Assembly: GCA_017628395.1 (NCBI GenBank)
Contig: JAGBZD010000047.1
Coordinates: forward strand, 1-42,104
From: Paludibacteraceae bacterium
Lineage (GTDB): Bacteria > Bacteroidota > Bacteroidia > Bacteroidales > Paludibacteraceae
Direction: 5' to 3'
DNA length: 42,104 nucleotides
The notes beneath the pieces were generated by a model. That model did no database searches, was not told the origin of the DNA, and saw only the letters and a list, made by a program, of their open reading frames with translations. Of this stretch, positions 22,916 through 31,221 are shown in pieces (position 1 is the stretch's first letter; each line of letters starts with the position of its first letter). Both the position numbers and the translations under genes were made by a program.

Positions 22916-23857
22916 TTATTTTTCTCCTAAAATAAGCGTTGCATCGCCCAAACCTTTGTTCATAACTTTGCTATCCACACCTTGTGTCTTCAAATACTGA
23001 CGGAGTTGATTGGCAAACATGCGTGCATCCATAGCGCGTCCTTTTGCGTTAAGCATAGGGATGCGGACTTGCTCGAATTTGGCTCTTGACTCGGTATTAC
23101 TCGTTAGGTTGAAAGCTCCAGCAACGGTGTTGTCCTCTACCCATGAACTGATCATATCAATCAATGCTACCCCCTCTGCATTTTCATCTTCAAGGGTGAT
23201 ACTACCTGAATCCCAAACTCGGATTTGTAGGGTGATTTCACGACCGTTTTGAGTGAGGTCGGCAAAATGGTTGTTAAGTTGCTGTGTAAAACCGCCCATT
23301 TGTTTGTTGAGTGCATCCTCAATTAGTCGTGCAATAATCTTATCTGCAGCGTTGCATGTTCCGCTGGCAGCCGCCACCTGTTTGTTGGAATAGGTATCAA
23401 TGGCAGCAATGCTTACGGATACGGAACGACCATTCTTCTCTTGATGAACCATCCAATCTACACGAAGCTCAATATCGTATTTCACACGACTGCGCAACAT
23501 ATCCAATGGAGTCTCTTCGATCATTGAGCCCATGCTGCTCATGGTTACTTCTTCTGTCTGCTCATCCATTAGCGACTTATACTCTTGCATATAGTCTTTG
23601 ACTGGATAGCCATTGGCAGCCATAATTTCGCCAATCTTCGCGGCTACGCTATACAATTCGGCATCCTCACGGAAGGCAGCTTCATAATCATTGATAGTAA
23701 CCTTTTTACCTTGATTATCCATTACCTTGGTAAAATACCTACTGGTACACCAATGGTCACTTGGGATAACCATGATAGTGGGTTTCTTGGCTGTTTGGGC
23801 AAAGGTGATCATGCTACATAGGAGCAACATAGTTAAGCAAATTTTTGATTTCATCAT
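22916..23857 (-). CDS. Secreted DUF6175-like protein, first gene of envelope operon
   Basis: This 313-residue protein has a signal peptide (MMKSKICLTMLLLCSMITFA) and a mature sequence beginning QTAKKPTIMVIPSDHWC. The fold pattern is alpha/beta with a helix-strand core (KYDIELRVDWMVHQ, VSVSIAAIDTYSNKQVAAAS) and a C-terminal region (ARMFANQLRQYLKTQGVDSK). From memory it resembles DUF6175 proteins of Bacteroidales, which are often found with CsgG-like and lipoprotein partners. Its own promoter (23888-23918) lies 30 bases upstream, after a 300-nt structured RNA. Confidence 0.68.
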   Translation of the reverse strand: MMKSKICLTMLLLCSMITFAQTAKKPTIMVIPSDHWCTSRYFTKVMDNQGKKVTINDYEAAFREDAELYSVAAKIGEIMAANGYPVKDYMQEYKSLMDEQTEEVTMSSMGSMIEETPLDMLRSRVKYDIELRVDWMVHQEKNGRSVSVSIAAIDTYSNKQVAAASGTCNAADKIIARLIEDALNKQMGGFTQQLNNHFADLTQNGREITLQIRVWDSGSITLEDENAEGVALIDMISSWVEDNTVAGAFNLTSNTESRAKFEQVRIPMLNAKGRAMDARMFANQLRQYLKTQGVDSKVMNKGLGDATLILGEK

Positions 23858-23887
23858 GTGTGTTTTTTATTTCGTTGTTTTGGTTTG

Positions 23888-23918
23888 CAAAGGTAGTGCT
23901 TTTTTGTTGGGTGGGCAA
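23888..23918 (-). promoter_or_regulatory. Bacteroidetes-type promoter of the envelope operon
   Basis: TACCTTTG (23895-23888 on the minus strand) is preceded by exactly 20 bases and TTG (23918-23916). It is 30 bases upstream of the DUF6175-like start. Confidence 0.8.
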
Positions 23919-24015
23919 GAAATCGGTTGGTTCAAGTTGGTTCTTTTGCATTTGAATGCCGTTAGCACGGGTGTTTTGGCATGGTTTTCGTGCTGTCTTT
24001 GGCAGTTTGGCATAC

Positions 24016-24048
24016 AAAAAAAGGCATGAACGATTCCTTGTCCATACC
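24016..24048 (-). terminator. Rho-independent terminator of the structured RNA
   Basis: On the minus strand GGUAUGGAC pairs with GUUCAUGCC (nine pairs with two wobbles) around AAGGAAUC, followed by seven U residues. Confidence 0.8.
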
Positions 24049-24319
24049 TTGAGGTCCTGAGAATACCCGTATCGTCAAACAACGAATCGCCCACGCCTAC
24101 GCGCGGGCATTCGCCCTTTATTCAACACGATACATACGGAAGTACAGGTACAAATCAGCAATGAGCGTGTACTCATCCACTGAACTCGTGCTATACACAT
24201 TGAAATTTCTCAGGTTTCAAGGTATGTTAGCGAATAAATAGCAAATGCTACTTTATCTATGTCATGAAAGGGTACTGCTGCACGCTTGCGGCAGGCGAGG
24301 CGTAGCCTCCACCCTTTCA
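24016..24319 (-). ncRNA. Candidate structured non-coding RNA (about 300 nt)
   Basis: A promoter at 24325-24355 predicts a start near 24319, and a terminator ends the transcript at 24016. Strong pairing lies between. The 5' hairpin has arms 24311-24319 and 24265-24273 (9 perfect pairs). A long-range stem has arms 24207-24225 and 24044-24063: 9 plus 8 pairs with a small internal loop. Inner stems include GTATCGT/ACGATAC (24070-24076 with 24128-24134) and a GC-rich hairpin (24084-24113). The long stem's right arm shares GGUAU with the terminator's left arm, so the two folds exclude each other. No tmRNA, RNase P, SRP or rRNA signature was found. It is either a free RNA or the leader of the operon at 23857. 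Confidence 0.65.
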
Positions 24320-24324
24320 ACGCG

Positions 24325-24355
24325 CAAAGGTACACATTTTTTTGAAGATATGCAA
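24325..24355 (-). promoter_or_regulatory. Bacteroidetes-type promoter of the structured RNA
   Basis: TTG (24355-24353), exactly 20 bases, TACCTTTG (24332-24325) on the minus strand; very similar to the tnaA promoter spacer (CATAT, TCAAAAAAA). Confidence 0.85.
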
Positions 24356-24439
24356 GAAAAATCGTATTTTAGTGCGATTTTGTTTAGAGAACGCGTTCCA
24401 TGGGGTATATTTTGACCACGGAACCGCACGGAAACAAGA

Positions 24440-24636
24440 ATATATATTCTCCCACTGATTACACTGATCTACACTGATATGCCGTGTATTCGTGTCAATC
24501 CGTGCGCATCCGTGAGACAATATATTCCCACTGATTGCACTGATATGCACTGATATGCTGCGTATCTGTGCTAATCCGTGAGATCTGTGGGACAATATAT
24601 TCCCACTGATTGCACTGATCTACACTGATATGCTGG
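24440..24636. repeat. 2.6 copies of a ~76-base repeat (CACTGAT words)
   Basis: Units begin ACAATATATTCCCACTGATT and contain GCACTGATCTACACTGATAT and a variant of TGTGCTAATCCGTGAG. The last partial unit abuts the kinase stop at 24638. Similar degenerate words (CCACGGATCGCACGGAT) occur at 33995. There is no coding content. Confidence 0.75.
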
Positions 24637-24637
24637 G

Positions 24638-25705
24638 TTACTGAAGAGGTTTGGTTTGTTTGACTTGGGTGTCGATTTGCATCATGCGCGTGCCGAACTC
24701 CTGCGTCCAGATTTCAACGCACTGATACTTCAGGTCCGTATCATCGGCGTAACAATTCGCCAACGAATCGCGCACCAGAGCATGTGCCGTCCAGAAGTCC
24801 AAGAATTGTTGATTGAAAGCCACATACGATGTGGCATTATCGGCTATAAGTTGCAGTTTTGCGGTTTCAGCATCCAGCAATCTATGTATCTGCTCTATCA
24901 TCTCTTGCTCGCGCTGCTGCTTTTGTGCATACACATTCGCCACTTGCGCCATCTGCTCGGATTCCTGATAAAGAAAATAGGTTCGAATAGAAAGCAAAAC
25001 ACTGATAATCAATATGATTATTGCTACAAGATAGGGAATTAGTTTTTGGCGGCGTTGGCGCTTCTCGATAGAGAGACGGATAGTTGCCATATTAGCAAAT
25101 TGTCCCCTGTTGCATTGTAAGCGGAGGCACCTGTAGCGGGTTGGAAAAAGCAGTTGCAATAGCTGCTCGAACTTCTGTATATCGTGCTGCAAATCGTTCT
25201 GCGGGTTGGTTGTATCCAGTTCACTGAGTCCGAAGTCAATGAGCTTGACATTCTGTCCGTTGCGGGTAATGAGGATATTGCTACTTTTGAGGTCGTGGTG
25301 CACCAATTGGAGCGAATGGATATACTCCAAGGCATCCAGCAGTTGCATCATCGCCCGTTGGCGTGCCGAATAGGAGGGGTTGGTGTTCAGCCACTCCACC
25401 AGTGTCATTCCATCCACATACTCCATCACGATACACCTGCCGCAGCCCTCCACCTCCTCCAGCGAATAGGTCTCCGCTATATTGGAATGGCTGAGCGAAA
25501 CACCCAAAGCAAACTCCTTCTCTTGCAGCAATAGATGGTCGGTAAGCAATTGACAATCAGTAGATAGACCTTTCAAAACGAAATGCTTACCATAGCGTTT
25601 GGCATGGTAGAGCATATTGTGGTTGCGTTGCTGAAAGAGCGTGATATCAGACCAATTGGTGGAGATGGTATGTGGGGCGATGAAGCCTGAGTCGGAGAGA
25701 TCCAT
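24638..25705 (-). CDS. Membrane-anchored Ser/Thr protein kinase (compact Hanks type)
   Basis: The protein has 355 residues. The kinase motifs are HFVLK45, an alpha-C glutamate near E63, a hinge at CIVMEYVDGM, catalytic loop H136-H-D138-LKSSN143 (HRD written HHD), and DFG 157-159. After DFG the activation segment is very short, with no APE motif, and the C-lobe is truncated to about 60 residues. One membrane helix (about 223-241) leads to a periplasmic helical domain (about 246-355) with a coiled-coil start (YAQKQQREQEMIEQIHRLL). The catalytic residues suggest it is active; the short C-lobe is unusual. The upstream region holds repeated AAAATTA words and a promoter-like box. Confidence 0.82.
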   Translation of the reverse strand: MDLSDSGFIAPHTISTNWSDITLFQQRNHNMLYHAKRYGKHFVLKGLSTDCQLLTDHLLLQEKEFALGVSLSHSNIAETYSLEEVEGCGRCIVMEYVDGMTLVEWLNTNPSYSARQRAMMQLLDALEYIHSLQLVHHDLKSSNILITRNGQNVKLIDFGLSELDTTNPQNDLQHDIQKFEQLLQLLFPTRYRCLRLQCNRGQFANMATIRLSIEKRQRRQKLIPYLVAIIILIISVLLSIRTYFLYQESEQMAQVANVYAQKQQREQEMIEQIHRLLDAETAKLQLIADNATSYVAFNQQFLDFWTAHALVRDSLANCYADDTDLKYQCVEIWTQEFGTRMMQIDTQVKQTKPLQ

Positions 25706-25707
25706 TA

Positions 25708-25850
25708 CGCTACTAAAATTATTATTTTAACACTACCAAAATTATTGTATATTATACAAAATTACCCAAAATGATTCAAGAAATTTTGATTAATAATTTA
25801 TAATAAACTGCAATTTTGGGAGAGAAACTGATACTACCAAAATTATTGTA
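25708..25850 (-). promoter_or_regulatory. Repeated CCAAAATTA motif region (putative operator/promoter of kinase)
   Basis: Copies of C-C/A-A-A-A-A-T-T-A occur at about 25714, 25737, 25757, 25767 (imperfect) and 25835, plus an inverted copy near 25812. The minus-strand TAATTTTG at 25744-25737 fits a -7 box with a TTG 22 bases away. The block at about 25733-25775, with a GTATATTATAC palindrome, recurs near 41663-41709. Confidence 0.5.
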
Positions 25851-25851
25851 G

Positions 25852-26415
25852 TTAGATTTTGGTGACGGAGGTGAGGCCGTGGCGTTTGCCAGCGACATAG
25901 GAGGTGAGAGTGCCGTCAGCGAGGAGGAGATTGTCCAAATACATGGGCTGACCTATCATGAAACATACTGCATAGAAGGTATTGCCCTGTTGGAGTTTGG
26001 CATTCTGAGTTTCCTCTACAACAAACTGGTTATCACCAATATACCGAAACACACAATGACGATTGGGTTGCCAAGTCACCTCTATCTGTTCGCCCACTTG
26101 CAGCTCAGATGCGCGCACCCCTTCGCCCATAAACATACTACTCTCGCTCTCCTTGCGCTGCTCCAGCGCCACGAGATAGGCGTTCCAATCGGCATAATCC
26201 AAGAACTGCGAAAGGGTATTGAGCGTAGAGAGACGAGGCATACTACTGCTCTCTACATATCCCCAAATACGCTTAATAGTAGAAAGGGACAAAACACGGT
26301 GCTGCTTATTCCAGATTTGCTGGATAAGTTGTTCAAAATCAGCAGGGGATTGCAGAGCAACCCCCATGCGTTGTTCTATGTCTCGGCGGAGCGATTGTAT
26401 CTCGGGTGACATCAT
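25852..26415 (-). CDS. HTH-like regulator candidate with C-terminal beta domain
   Basis: The start is chosen at ATG 26415, overlapping the upstream stop by 4 bases (ATGA), giving 187 residues. The N-terminus (IQSLRRDIEQRMGVALQSPA) and about 35-70 (LSLSTIKRIWGYVESSS) resemble a helix-turn-helix, with a helical cap (LNTLSQFLDYADWNAYLVAL). The C-terminal half has five or more strands (LQVGEQIEVTWQPNRHCVFR, NQFVVEETQNAKLQ) forming a beta barrel-like domain, possibly ligand- or RNA-binding. Similar proteins occur near kinases in Bacteroidales, as here. Regulation of the downstream kinase is inference. Confidence 0.65.
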   Translation of the reverse strand: MMSPEIQSLRRDIEQRMGVALQSPADFEQLIQQIWNKQHRVLSLSTIKRIWGYVESSSMPRLSTLNTLSQFLDYADWNAYLVALEQRKESESSMFMGEGVRASELQVGEQIEVTWQPNRHCVFRYIGDNQFVVEETQNAKLQQGNTFYAVCFMIGQPMYLDNLLLADGTLTSYVAGKRHGLTSVTKI

Positions 26416-26936
26416 TCTTCGTCTTGCTTGTACCAAGAGGCGTACATGGCGTAGTTGTGTGCAATCTTGCGATTGATCTCGTTGGTCTGCTCTGGATCGG
26501 CTTTCTTAATGAACTTAGCAGGTACACCACCCCACACTTCGTAAGGGCCAATCTGTGTATTCTTGAGTACCAACGAACCCGCAGCCACGATAGCGCCTTC
26601 GCCTACTACCACGCCATCGAGCAAGGTAGAACCCATGCCAATGAGTGCATAGTCGTGGACATCCGCACCATGAATGGTCACATTGTGACCGACAGACACA
26701 TAGTCGCCAATGGTGATCGTGCTTTTCTCGTAGAGCGTGTGCAAGACAGAGCCATCCTGGATATTGACATGGTTGCCAATCTTAATCCAATTGACATCGC
26801 CACGCAATACGGCGTTAAACCAAATGGAGCAACCATCGCCAATGACGGTATCACCGACAATGGTTGCGTTCTCTGCCAAAAAGCAGTCCTTGCCTATTTG
26901 AGGTGTAAAACCCCTTACAGGAACAATCAAAGCCAT
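26412..26936 (-). CDS. Gamma-carbonic-anhydrase-like left-handed beta-helix protein
   Basis: The protein has 174 residues. Hexapeptide repeats form a left-handed beta helix (ATIVGDTVIGDGCSIWFNAV, ITIGDYVSVGHNVTIHGA, AIVAAGSLVL). Three histidines with metal-site spacing are present (SVLHT, VGHNVTIH), as in the YrdA/PaaY/gamma-CA group, plus the C-terminal helix (EINRKIAHNYAMYASWY) used for trimer packing. Such proteins bind Zn or Fe, and some reversibly hydrate CO2; many have no proven activity. It follows tpiA by 2 bases and is in the same operon. Confidence 0.88.
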   Translation of the reverse strand: MALIVPVRGFTPQIGKDCFLAENATIVGDTVIGDGCSIWFNAVLRGDVNWIKIGNHVNIQDGSVLHTLYEKSTITIGDYVSVGHNVTIHGADVHDYALIGMGSTLLDGVVVGEGAIVAAGSLVLKNTQIGPYEVWGGVPAKFIKKADPEQTNEINRKIAHNYAMYASWYKQDEE

Positions 26937-26938
26937 GA

Positions 26939-27688
26939 TTAACGTGCTGCGATAATAGCGCAGAAGTCAGCAGCCTTGAGTGAAGCGCCACCGATAAGAC
27001 CACCATCTACATCAGGGTTAGCGAAGAGCTCAGCAGCGTTCTTAGCGTTGCAGCTACCACCGTAGAGGATAGTGCAGTCGTCTGCTACTTGCTCGCCATA
27101 CTTCTCTGCTACGAGAGAGCGGATATATGCGTGGATCTCTTGTGCTTGCTCTGGAGTAGCGGTCAGACCTGTACCGATAGCCCATACTGGCTCATATGCC
27201 AATACGATCTTACCGAAGTCCTCAGCGCTGAGGTGGAATACACTGCCCTCGAGTTGTGCTTTCACAACCTCGTTTTGTTGGCCTGCCTCACGCTCCTCTT
27301 TTACCTCGCCAATGCAGAAGATTGGTTTGAGATTGTTAGCGAGAGCGAGCTCCACTTTGTCCTTCAAGATCTCGTAGGTCTCACCGTAGTATGCACGACG
27401 CTCAGAGTGACCGAGAATGCAGTACTCAGCACCAGTAGAAGCCACCATAGCAGCGCTTACCTCACCGGTGTATGCACCTTTCTCTTTGTCAGCGCAGTTC
27501 TCAGCAGCCACAGCGATTGGGCTGTCCTTGAGAAGCTCAGCTACAGTAGCCAAGTGAATGAAAGGAGTGCCGATAACGACAGCACATGCAGGGTTAGCAA
27601 CTTGATTTTTCAATTCGGTAGCAAGAGCTACACCTTCTTGCAGGGTCATGTTCATTTTCCAGTTACCTGCAACCATTTTTGTTCTCAT
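26939..27688 (-). CDS. tpiA: Triosephosphate isomerase
   Basis: This 249-residue protein interconverts dihydroxyacetone phosphate and glyceraldehyde 3-phosphate in glycolysis. The catalytic residues are visible: N9 and K11 in GNWKMN, H94 in ILGHSERR, and E166 in [11 protein letters not shown], which also begins the loop 6 lid. Phosphate binding is at [10 protein letters not shown] and GGLIGGASL. The length is standard. It is followed directly by the gamma-CA-like gene and preceded by the DoxX gene, an order known from Bacteroides. The 78-base upstream gap carries short AT palindromes and GGTCTTAAGG-like repeats. Confidence 0.98.
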   Translation of the reverse strand: MRTKMVAGNWKMNMTLQEGVALATELKNQVANPACAVVIGTPFIHLATVAELLKDSPIAVAAENCADKEKGAYTGEVSAAMVASTGAEYCILGHSERRAYYGETYEILKDKVELALANNLKPIFCIGEVKEEREAGQQNEVVKAQLEGSVFHLSAEDFGKIVLAYEPVWAIGTGLTATPEQAQEIHAYIRSLVAEKYGEQVADDCTILYGGSCNAKNAAELFANPDVDGGLIGGASLKAADFCAIIAAR

Positions 27689-27766
27689 AAATTGTAATTA
27701 ATATTTAATAGTTAATAATTAATATCTCTTGTAGGGTCCTTTGGGTTCTTAAGGTCGTTAAGGGTC

Positions 27767-28960
27767 TTAAGGTCTATTGCGAAGGTTATACTTATCGATG
27801 ACGATACCGTCTTGGAGGACAATTGCGCCTGGGTTAGCTCGGACAATGGTCTTGAGCGTAACGGGGTCGCATGTGCAAATATAGTCGCTCAATGCGGGGT
27901 ACTCCAAGCAGAAGTTGATAATATCGTCGGTGCCTGAGCCTGTGAGGATATAGAAATTAGGCGATGAGGCGATGAGGTTATCAGGCGATGAGGCGATGAG
28001 GCGATCAGGCGATGAGGCGAAAGGCGAGAGGTTAGAGGCAAGGGCTTCTACCTTCGCTATTTGCGACTTATCGGCTTTAGCGAGGTCGTACATCACGACG
28101 AGGGTCACGGGTTCTTCGCTCTCAAGGATATCCCATGTGAGGTCTTCGTAGTCTGCATTCAGAATCTCCAAATCGTGAATAGGTGGTTCGTAGCCTTTCT
28201 TGATGAGGCGTGACTCTTGGCGCACGAAAGTCCAAGTGGTATCACCTTTGGGGTAGTTCTCCAGCGTGAAGGTCTGCTCCACTCCATCTTTGGCATACAC
28301 AAAGGATATGTCGTATTGATCGGGTTCCGCATCTTCGGGATACTCCATGAGCGTAGGCAGGTGGTTGCCAATCTTATACGGGCGGAAGTCCTTGATTGGT
28401 AAGTGGAGTCTGGTCCAAGTCATAAACGCTACCGCCACCACGATGGTTAGGACGACAAGCACCAGTTCCATCCAATTGCTCCATAGTTGGCGTGTATGCT
28501 TGCGCAATGCCACCAATAGGATTGCCAATAGGATAAGCACTACATTCTTCCAGAAGGTCTGCCAGTTGGTGAGTACGATAGCATCGCCAAAGCAGCCGCA
28601 GTCGCTCACAGGGTTGGTGAGTGCGATATAGAGGGTAAGCGGTGTCATCACGAGGTAGAAGAGCAGCGCGAGCCACGAGGTCCACTGAGTACGAATATTC
28701 AGGAGCATGCACACACCGAGTAGGAGTTCGAGTATGATTAGCCCCCATGCAGCGACTTCTGCCAAAGGCAGGAGTTCGGTGAAGAAGCCCCCAAAAGCCT
28801 TGAGGTAATCCTCGATTTTATAGACGGTACCGAGAGGGTCGATGGCTTTGACTGCGCCCGAAAACGCGAATACTGCACCCAAGAGGGTACGGGATAAGCC
28901 TGCTAATATAGATACCGGCATCCGGCGTCTGGCATCCGTTTTTTTGTTATTTCTCTTCAT
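27767..28960 (-). CDS. DoxX/MauE-type membrane protein with thioredoxin-like tail
   Basis: The protein has 397 residues from ATG 28960. A later ATG at 28921 (MPVSILAGLSRTLL) is possible and would avoid the 14-base overlap with the DUF1599 gene. The repeat-derived TDARRR segment lies between the two. Four or five membrane helices (about 20-36, 63-86, 92-110, 135-155, 164-184) include the motif S-D-C-G-C-F-G, the redox pair of MauE/DoxX proteins. The C-terminal half (about 195-397) is soluble, with a thioredoxin-like pattern (PVTLVVMYDLAKAD, IVLQDGIVIDKYN). A tandem 24-base repeat inserts S-S-P-D-x-L-I-A copies near residue 310-335. A thiol-disulfide or quinone-linked role in the envelope is probable. 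Confidence 0.82.
   Translation of the reverse strand: MKRNNKKTDARRRMPVSILAGLSRTLLGAVFAFSGAVKAIDPLGTVYKIEDYLKAFGGFFTELLPLAEVAAWGLIILELLLGVCMLLNIRTQWTSWLALLFYLVMTPLTLYIALTNPVSDCGCFGDAIVLTNWQTFWKNVVLILLAILLVALRKHTRQLWSNWMELVLVVLTIVVAVAFMTWTRLHLPIKDFRPYKIGNHLPTLMEYPEDAEPDQYDISFVYAKDGVEQTFTLENYPKGDTTWTFVRQESRLIKKGYEPPIHDLEILNADYEDLTWDILESEEPVTLVVMYDLAKADKSQIAKVEALASNLSPFASSPDRLIASSPDNLIASSPNFYILTGSGTDDIINFCLEYPALSDYICTCDPVTLKTIVRANPGAIVLQDGIVIDKYNLRNRP
27959..28029. repeat. 24-base tandem repeat inside the DoxX coding region
   Basis: Units are AGGCGATGAGGCGATGAGG plus TTATC or CGATC, about three copies. They encode an eight-residue repeat (S-P-D-[RN]-L-I-A-S) in frame. Confidence 0.85.
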
Positions 28961-29492
28961 CTTCCATGAGTTTTATGAGGTAAAAGACTGCGTAGTTGAG
29001 CATATCGAAATAGTTGCCATCAGCACCTTCGGAGATGAGTGTTTGGTTGTCGTTGGCAGCGATGGACTTATTACGATTGATCTTGGTGAGTATGATGTCT
29101 GTCAGGCTGGTGGCAAACATATCGCGCCATGCCTCGCCATAGTCATGGTTCTTCTTGAGCATTAGTGCCTTCGCCTCAGCCATATAGTGGTCGTAGCGGT
29201 CAATGGCGCGCTCGGCGGTCATGTCCACGGAGTCGGCGAAGCCCTCGTGCAGTTGGATGAGTCCGATGATGCTATAATTGACAATAGCCATCATCTCGCC
29301 TTCGATACTCTCTCCCACCATGTTCACGCCTGTTTGTTCGATTTCGCGTACGCGCTTGGCTTTAATAAAGAGTTGGTCGTTGACGGTTTGCGGACGCATG
29401 ATACGCCAGCTGGGACCGTAGTCTTTCATCTTGAGTTCGTAGATGCGGCGGCATTTGCCTGCCACGATGTCAAATTGCTCAGGGGTTTGCAT
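28947..29492 (-). CDS. DUF1599 protein (nucleotide-modification-associated domain)
   Basis: This 181-residue protein contains two copies of one helical unit. Copy 1 is about 20-80 (LKMKDYGPSWRIMRPQTVND, ending IVNYSIIGLIQL). Copy 2 is about 110-175 (LKKNHDYGEAWRDMFATSL, ending MLNYAVFYLIKL). Each has the D-Y-G-x-[SA]-W-R motif. It is known from nucleotide-modification contexts in phages and bacteria; the exact reaction is unclear. In Bacteroides it is a stable neighbour of DoxX and tpiA, as here. The upstream gap holds 10-base tandem repeats. Confidence 0.88.
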   Translation of the reverse strand: MQTPEQFDIVAGKCRRIYELKMKDYGPSWRIMRPQTVNDQLFIKAKRVREIEQTGVNMVGESIEGEMMAIVNYSIIGLIQLHEGFADSVDMTAERAIDRYDHYMAEAKALMLKKNHDYGEAWRDMFATSLTDIILTKINRNKSIAANDNQTLISEGADGNYFDMLNYAVFYLIKLMEDEEK

Positions 29493-29499
29493 AATAGCG

Positions 29500-29580
29500 T
29501 TGTTTAGCGGTTGTTTAGAATTGGGTAGAGTTGTTTAGAGTTGTGTAGAATTGTGTAGAGTTGTGTAGAGTTGTGTGGTT
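29500..29580. repeat. Ten-base tandem repeat (TTGTGTAGAG) at hisS 3' end
   Basis: About eight tandem units, TTG[TG][TG]TAGA[AG], span the hisS stop and the 42-base gap to the DUF1599 gene, with drift toward the outer ends. Confidence 0.85.
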
Positions 29581-30953
29581 AGTTCATCCAACGAGAGAAG
29601 TTGTTGCTCGCCCGATTGCATATTCTTGAACATCACTTTGCCTGCAGCCATCTCGTCTCCACCTACGATAGCCACATAGGGAATATGTTTCGCATCGGCA
29701 TAGCCCATTTGTTTTTTCATTTTCGTTGGTTCGGGATATACCTCTACGCTCATGCCTTTCTCGCGTAGTGCTTTTGCCCATCGGAGGGCATAGAGCAATT
29801 CCTGTTCGCCGAAGGTGGCAAAGAGCAGTTGGGTGGTAGATTGCAAGTTCTCTGGATAGAGGTTCAACTCGGCGAGCACATCGTATATGCGGTCAGCGCC
29901 GAAGGAGATACCCACACCCGATACATTCGGCATACCGAAGATACCCGTCAGGTTGTCGTAGCGGCCGCCGCCTGTGATACTACCGATCTGTACATCAAGC
30001 GCCTTCACCTCGAAGATTGCACCTGTATAATAGTTCAGTCCGCGCGCAAGGCAGAGGTCTAACTCCACTTGCAAGTTACTTGGCTCGTAAGTGCCCAGAT
30101 TCCCGTCCTGCGTGCTTGCCGCATAGAGTGCGAAGATTGTGCGCAGTTCCTCGATACCCTTGAGACCCGTTTCGCTGTTAGCCAATACTTGCGCTAATTG
30201 GTCCAATTTCTCGGTGTTCGTGCCGCTGAGGTTAAGGATAGGTTGCAGGGCATTGACAGCCTCTTGTGGAAGCCCCTTGTCGAGAAGCTCTTTATTCACA
30301 TTGTCGATACCAAGCTTATCCAGTTTGTCGATAGCTACGGTGATGTCGATGATTCGCTCGGGCTGCCCGATGACTTCGGCAATACCTGCAAGGATTTTGC
30401 GGTTGTTGATATGCAGTGAGACACGGATACCGAGGCGGCGATACACCTCCTCTACGATTTGAATGAGTTCCACCTCGCTAAGCAGGGAGTTGGTGCCTAC
30501 CACATCCACATCGCATTGATAGAACTCGCGATAGCGACCTTTCTGTGGACGGTCGGCACGCCATACGGGTTGTATCTGATAGCGTTTGAAGGGAAACTGT
30601 ATCTCCTCGCGGTGCTGCACCACGAAGCGTGCAAAAGGCACGGTAAGGTCGTAGCGCAAGCCTTTCTCGCTGACCTTGGTAGTCAGGGCGCCGATGGTGG
30701 CTTGGTCCAGTGCCTCGTGGGAGATGGCGCTTTTCCAGTCGCCTGAGTTGAGGATCTTGAAGAGCAGTTTGTCGCCTTCCTCGCCGTACTTACCCATGAG
30801 GGTGGATAGGTTCTCCATGGCAGGGGTTTCTATCTGCTGGAAGCCATAGAGTGAGAACACCGACTTAATGGTGTCAAAAATATAATTTCTGCGTGCCATC
30901 TCCAGTGGAGAGAAGTCACGCGTGCCTTTTGGGATACTTGGTTTTTGTGCCAT
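29535..30953 (-). CDS. hisS: Histidyl-tRNA synthetase
   Basis: This 472-residue class II aminoacyl-tRNA synthetase charges tRNA-His. The N-terminal catalytic domain holds [10 protein letters not shown], motif 2 (FRRYQ-like, here [20 protein letters not shown]), and the histidine-specific loops [13 protein letters not shown] and GGGRYDNL. The anticodon-binding domain is about 370-460 ([36 protein letters not shown]). The last roughly 14 residues ([14 protein letters not shown]) are encoded by tandem repeats and are probably an extension without function. A GC-rich repeat array separates it from upstream waaA. Confidence 0.97.
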   Translation of the reverse strand: MAQKPSIPKGTRDFSPLEMARRNYIFDTIKSVFSLYGFQQIETPAMENLSTLMGKYGEEGDKLLFKILNSGDWKSAISHEALDQATIGALTTKVSEKGLRYDLTVPFARFVVQHREEIQFPFKRYQIQPVWRADRPQKGRYREFYQCDVDVVGTNSLLSEVELIQIVEEVYRRLGIRVSLHINNRKILAGIAEVIGQPERIIDITVAIDKLDKLGIDNVNKELLDKGLPQEAVNALQPILNLSGTNTEKLDQLAQVLANSETGLKGIEELRTIFALYAASTQDGNLGTYEPSNLQVELDLCLARGLNYYTGAIFEVKALDVQIGSITGGGRYDNLTGIFGMPNVSGVGISFGADRIYDVLAELNLYPENLQSTTQLLFATFGEQELLYALRWAKALREKGMSVEVYPEPTKMKKQMGYADAKHIPYVAIVGGDEMAAGKVMFKNMQSGEQQLLSLDELTTQLYTTLHNSTQL

Positions 30954-30983
30954 ATGATCTGTTTTTTAATTTTCTGTTTTTTT

Positions 30984-31221
30984 TGGCGGCCGGCTGCCGG
31001 GGGCTGGGGAGCCATTTCTTGTTTTGGGCGGCCGGCTGCCAGGGGCTGGGGGCCCATTTCTTGTTTTTTGGCGGCCGGCTGCCGGCGGCTGGGGGCCCAT
31101 TTCTTGTTTTTGGCGGCCGGCTGCCGGGGGCTAGGGGCCCATTTTTTTTTGGCGGCCGGCTACCGGGAGCTGGGGGCCATTTCTTGTTTTTTGGCGACCG
31201 GGAGCCGGCGGCCGGGGACCC
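30984..31221. repeat. Six ~42-base GC-rich tandem repeats between waaA and hisS
   Basis: Each unit opens GGCGGCCGGCTGCC, continues GGGGGCTGGGGGCCC and ends with ATTTCTTGTTTTTT. Copies begin near 30984, 31027, 31070, 31112, 31151 and 31193; the last is divergent and abuts the waaA stop. Each GC block is self-complementary (GCCGGC, GGGCCC) and is followed by a T-run on the plus strand. Confidence 0.9.

Noticed and set aside
23858-24015. Short open frames on both strands upstream of the DUF6175 gene
   Set aside because: They overlap the promoter and terminator tail and have no protein-like pattern.
24016-24319. tmRNA, RNase P or SRP RNA
   Set aside because: The expected conserved boxes (tag frame and T-arm, GAGGAAAGTCC, SRP apical loop) were not found.
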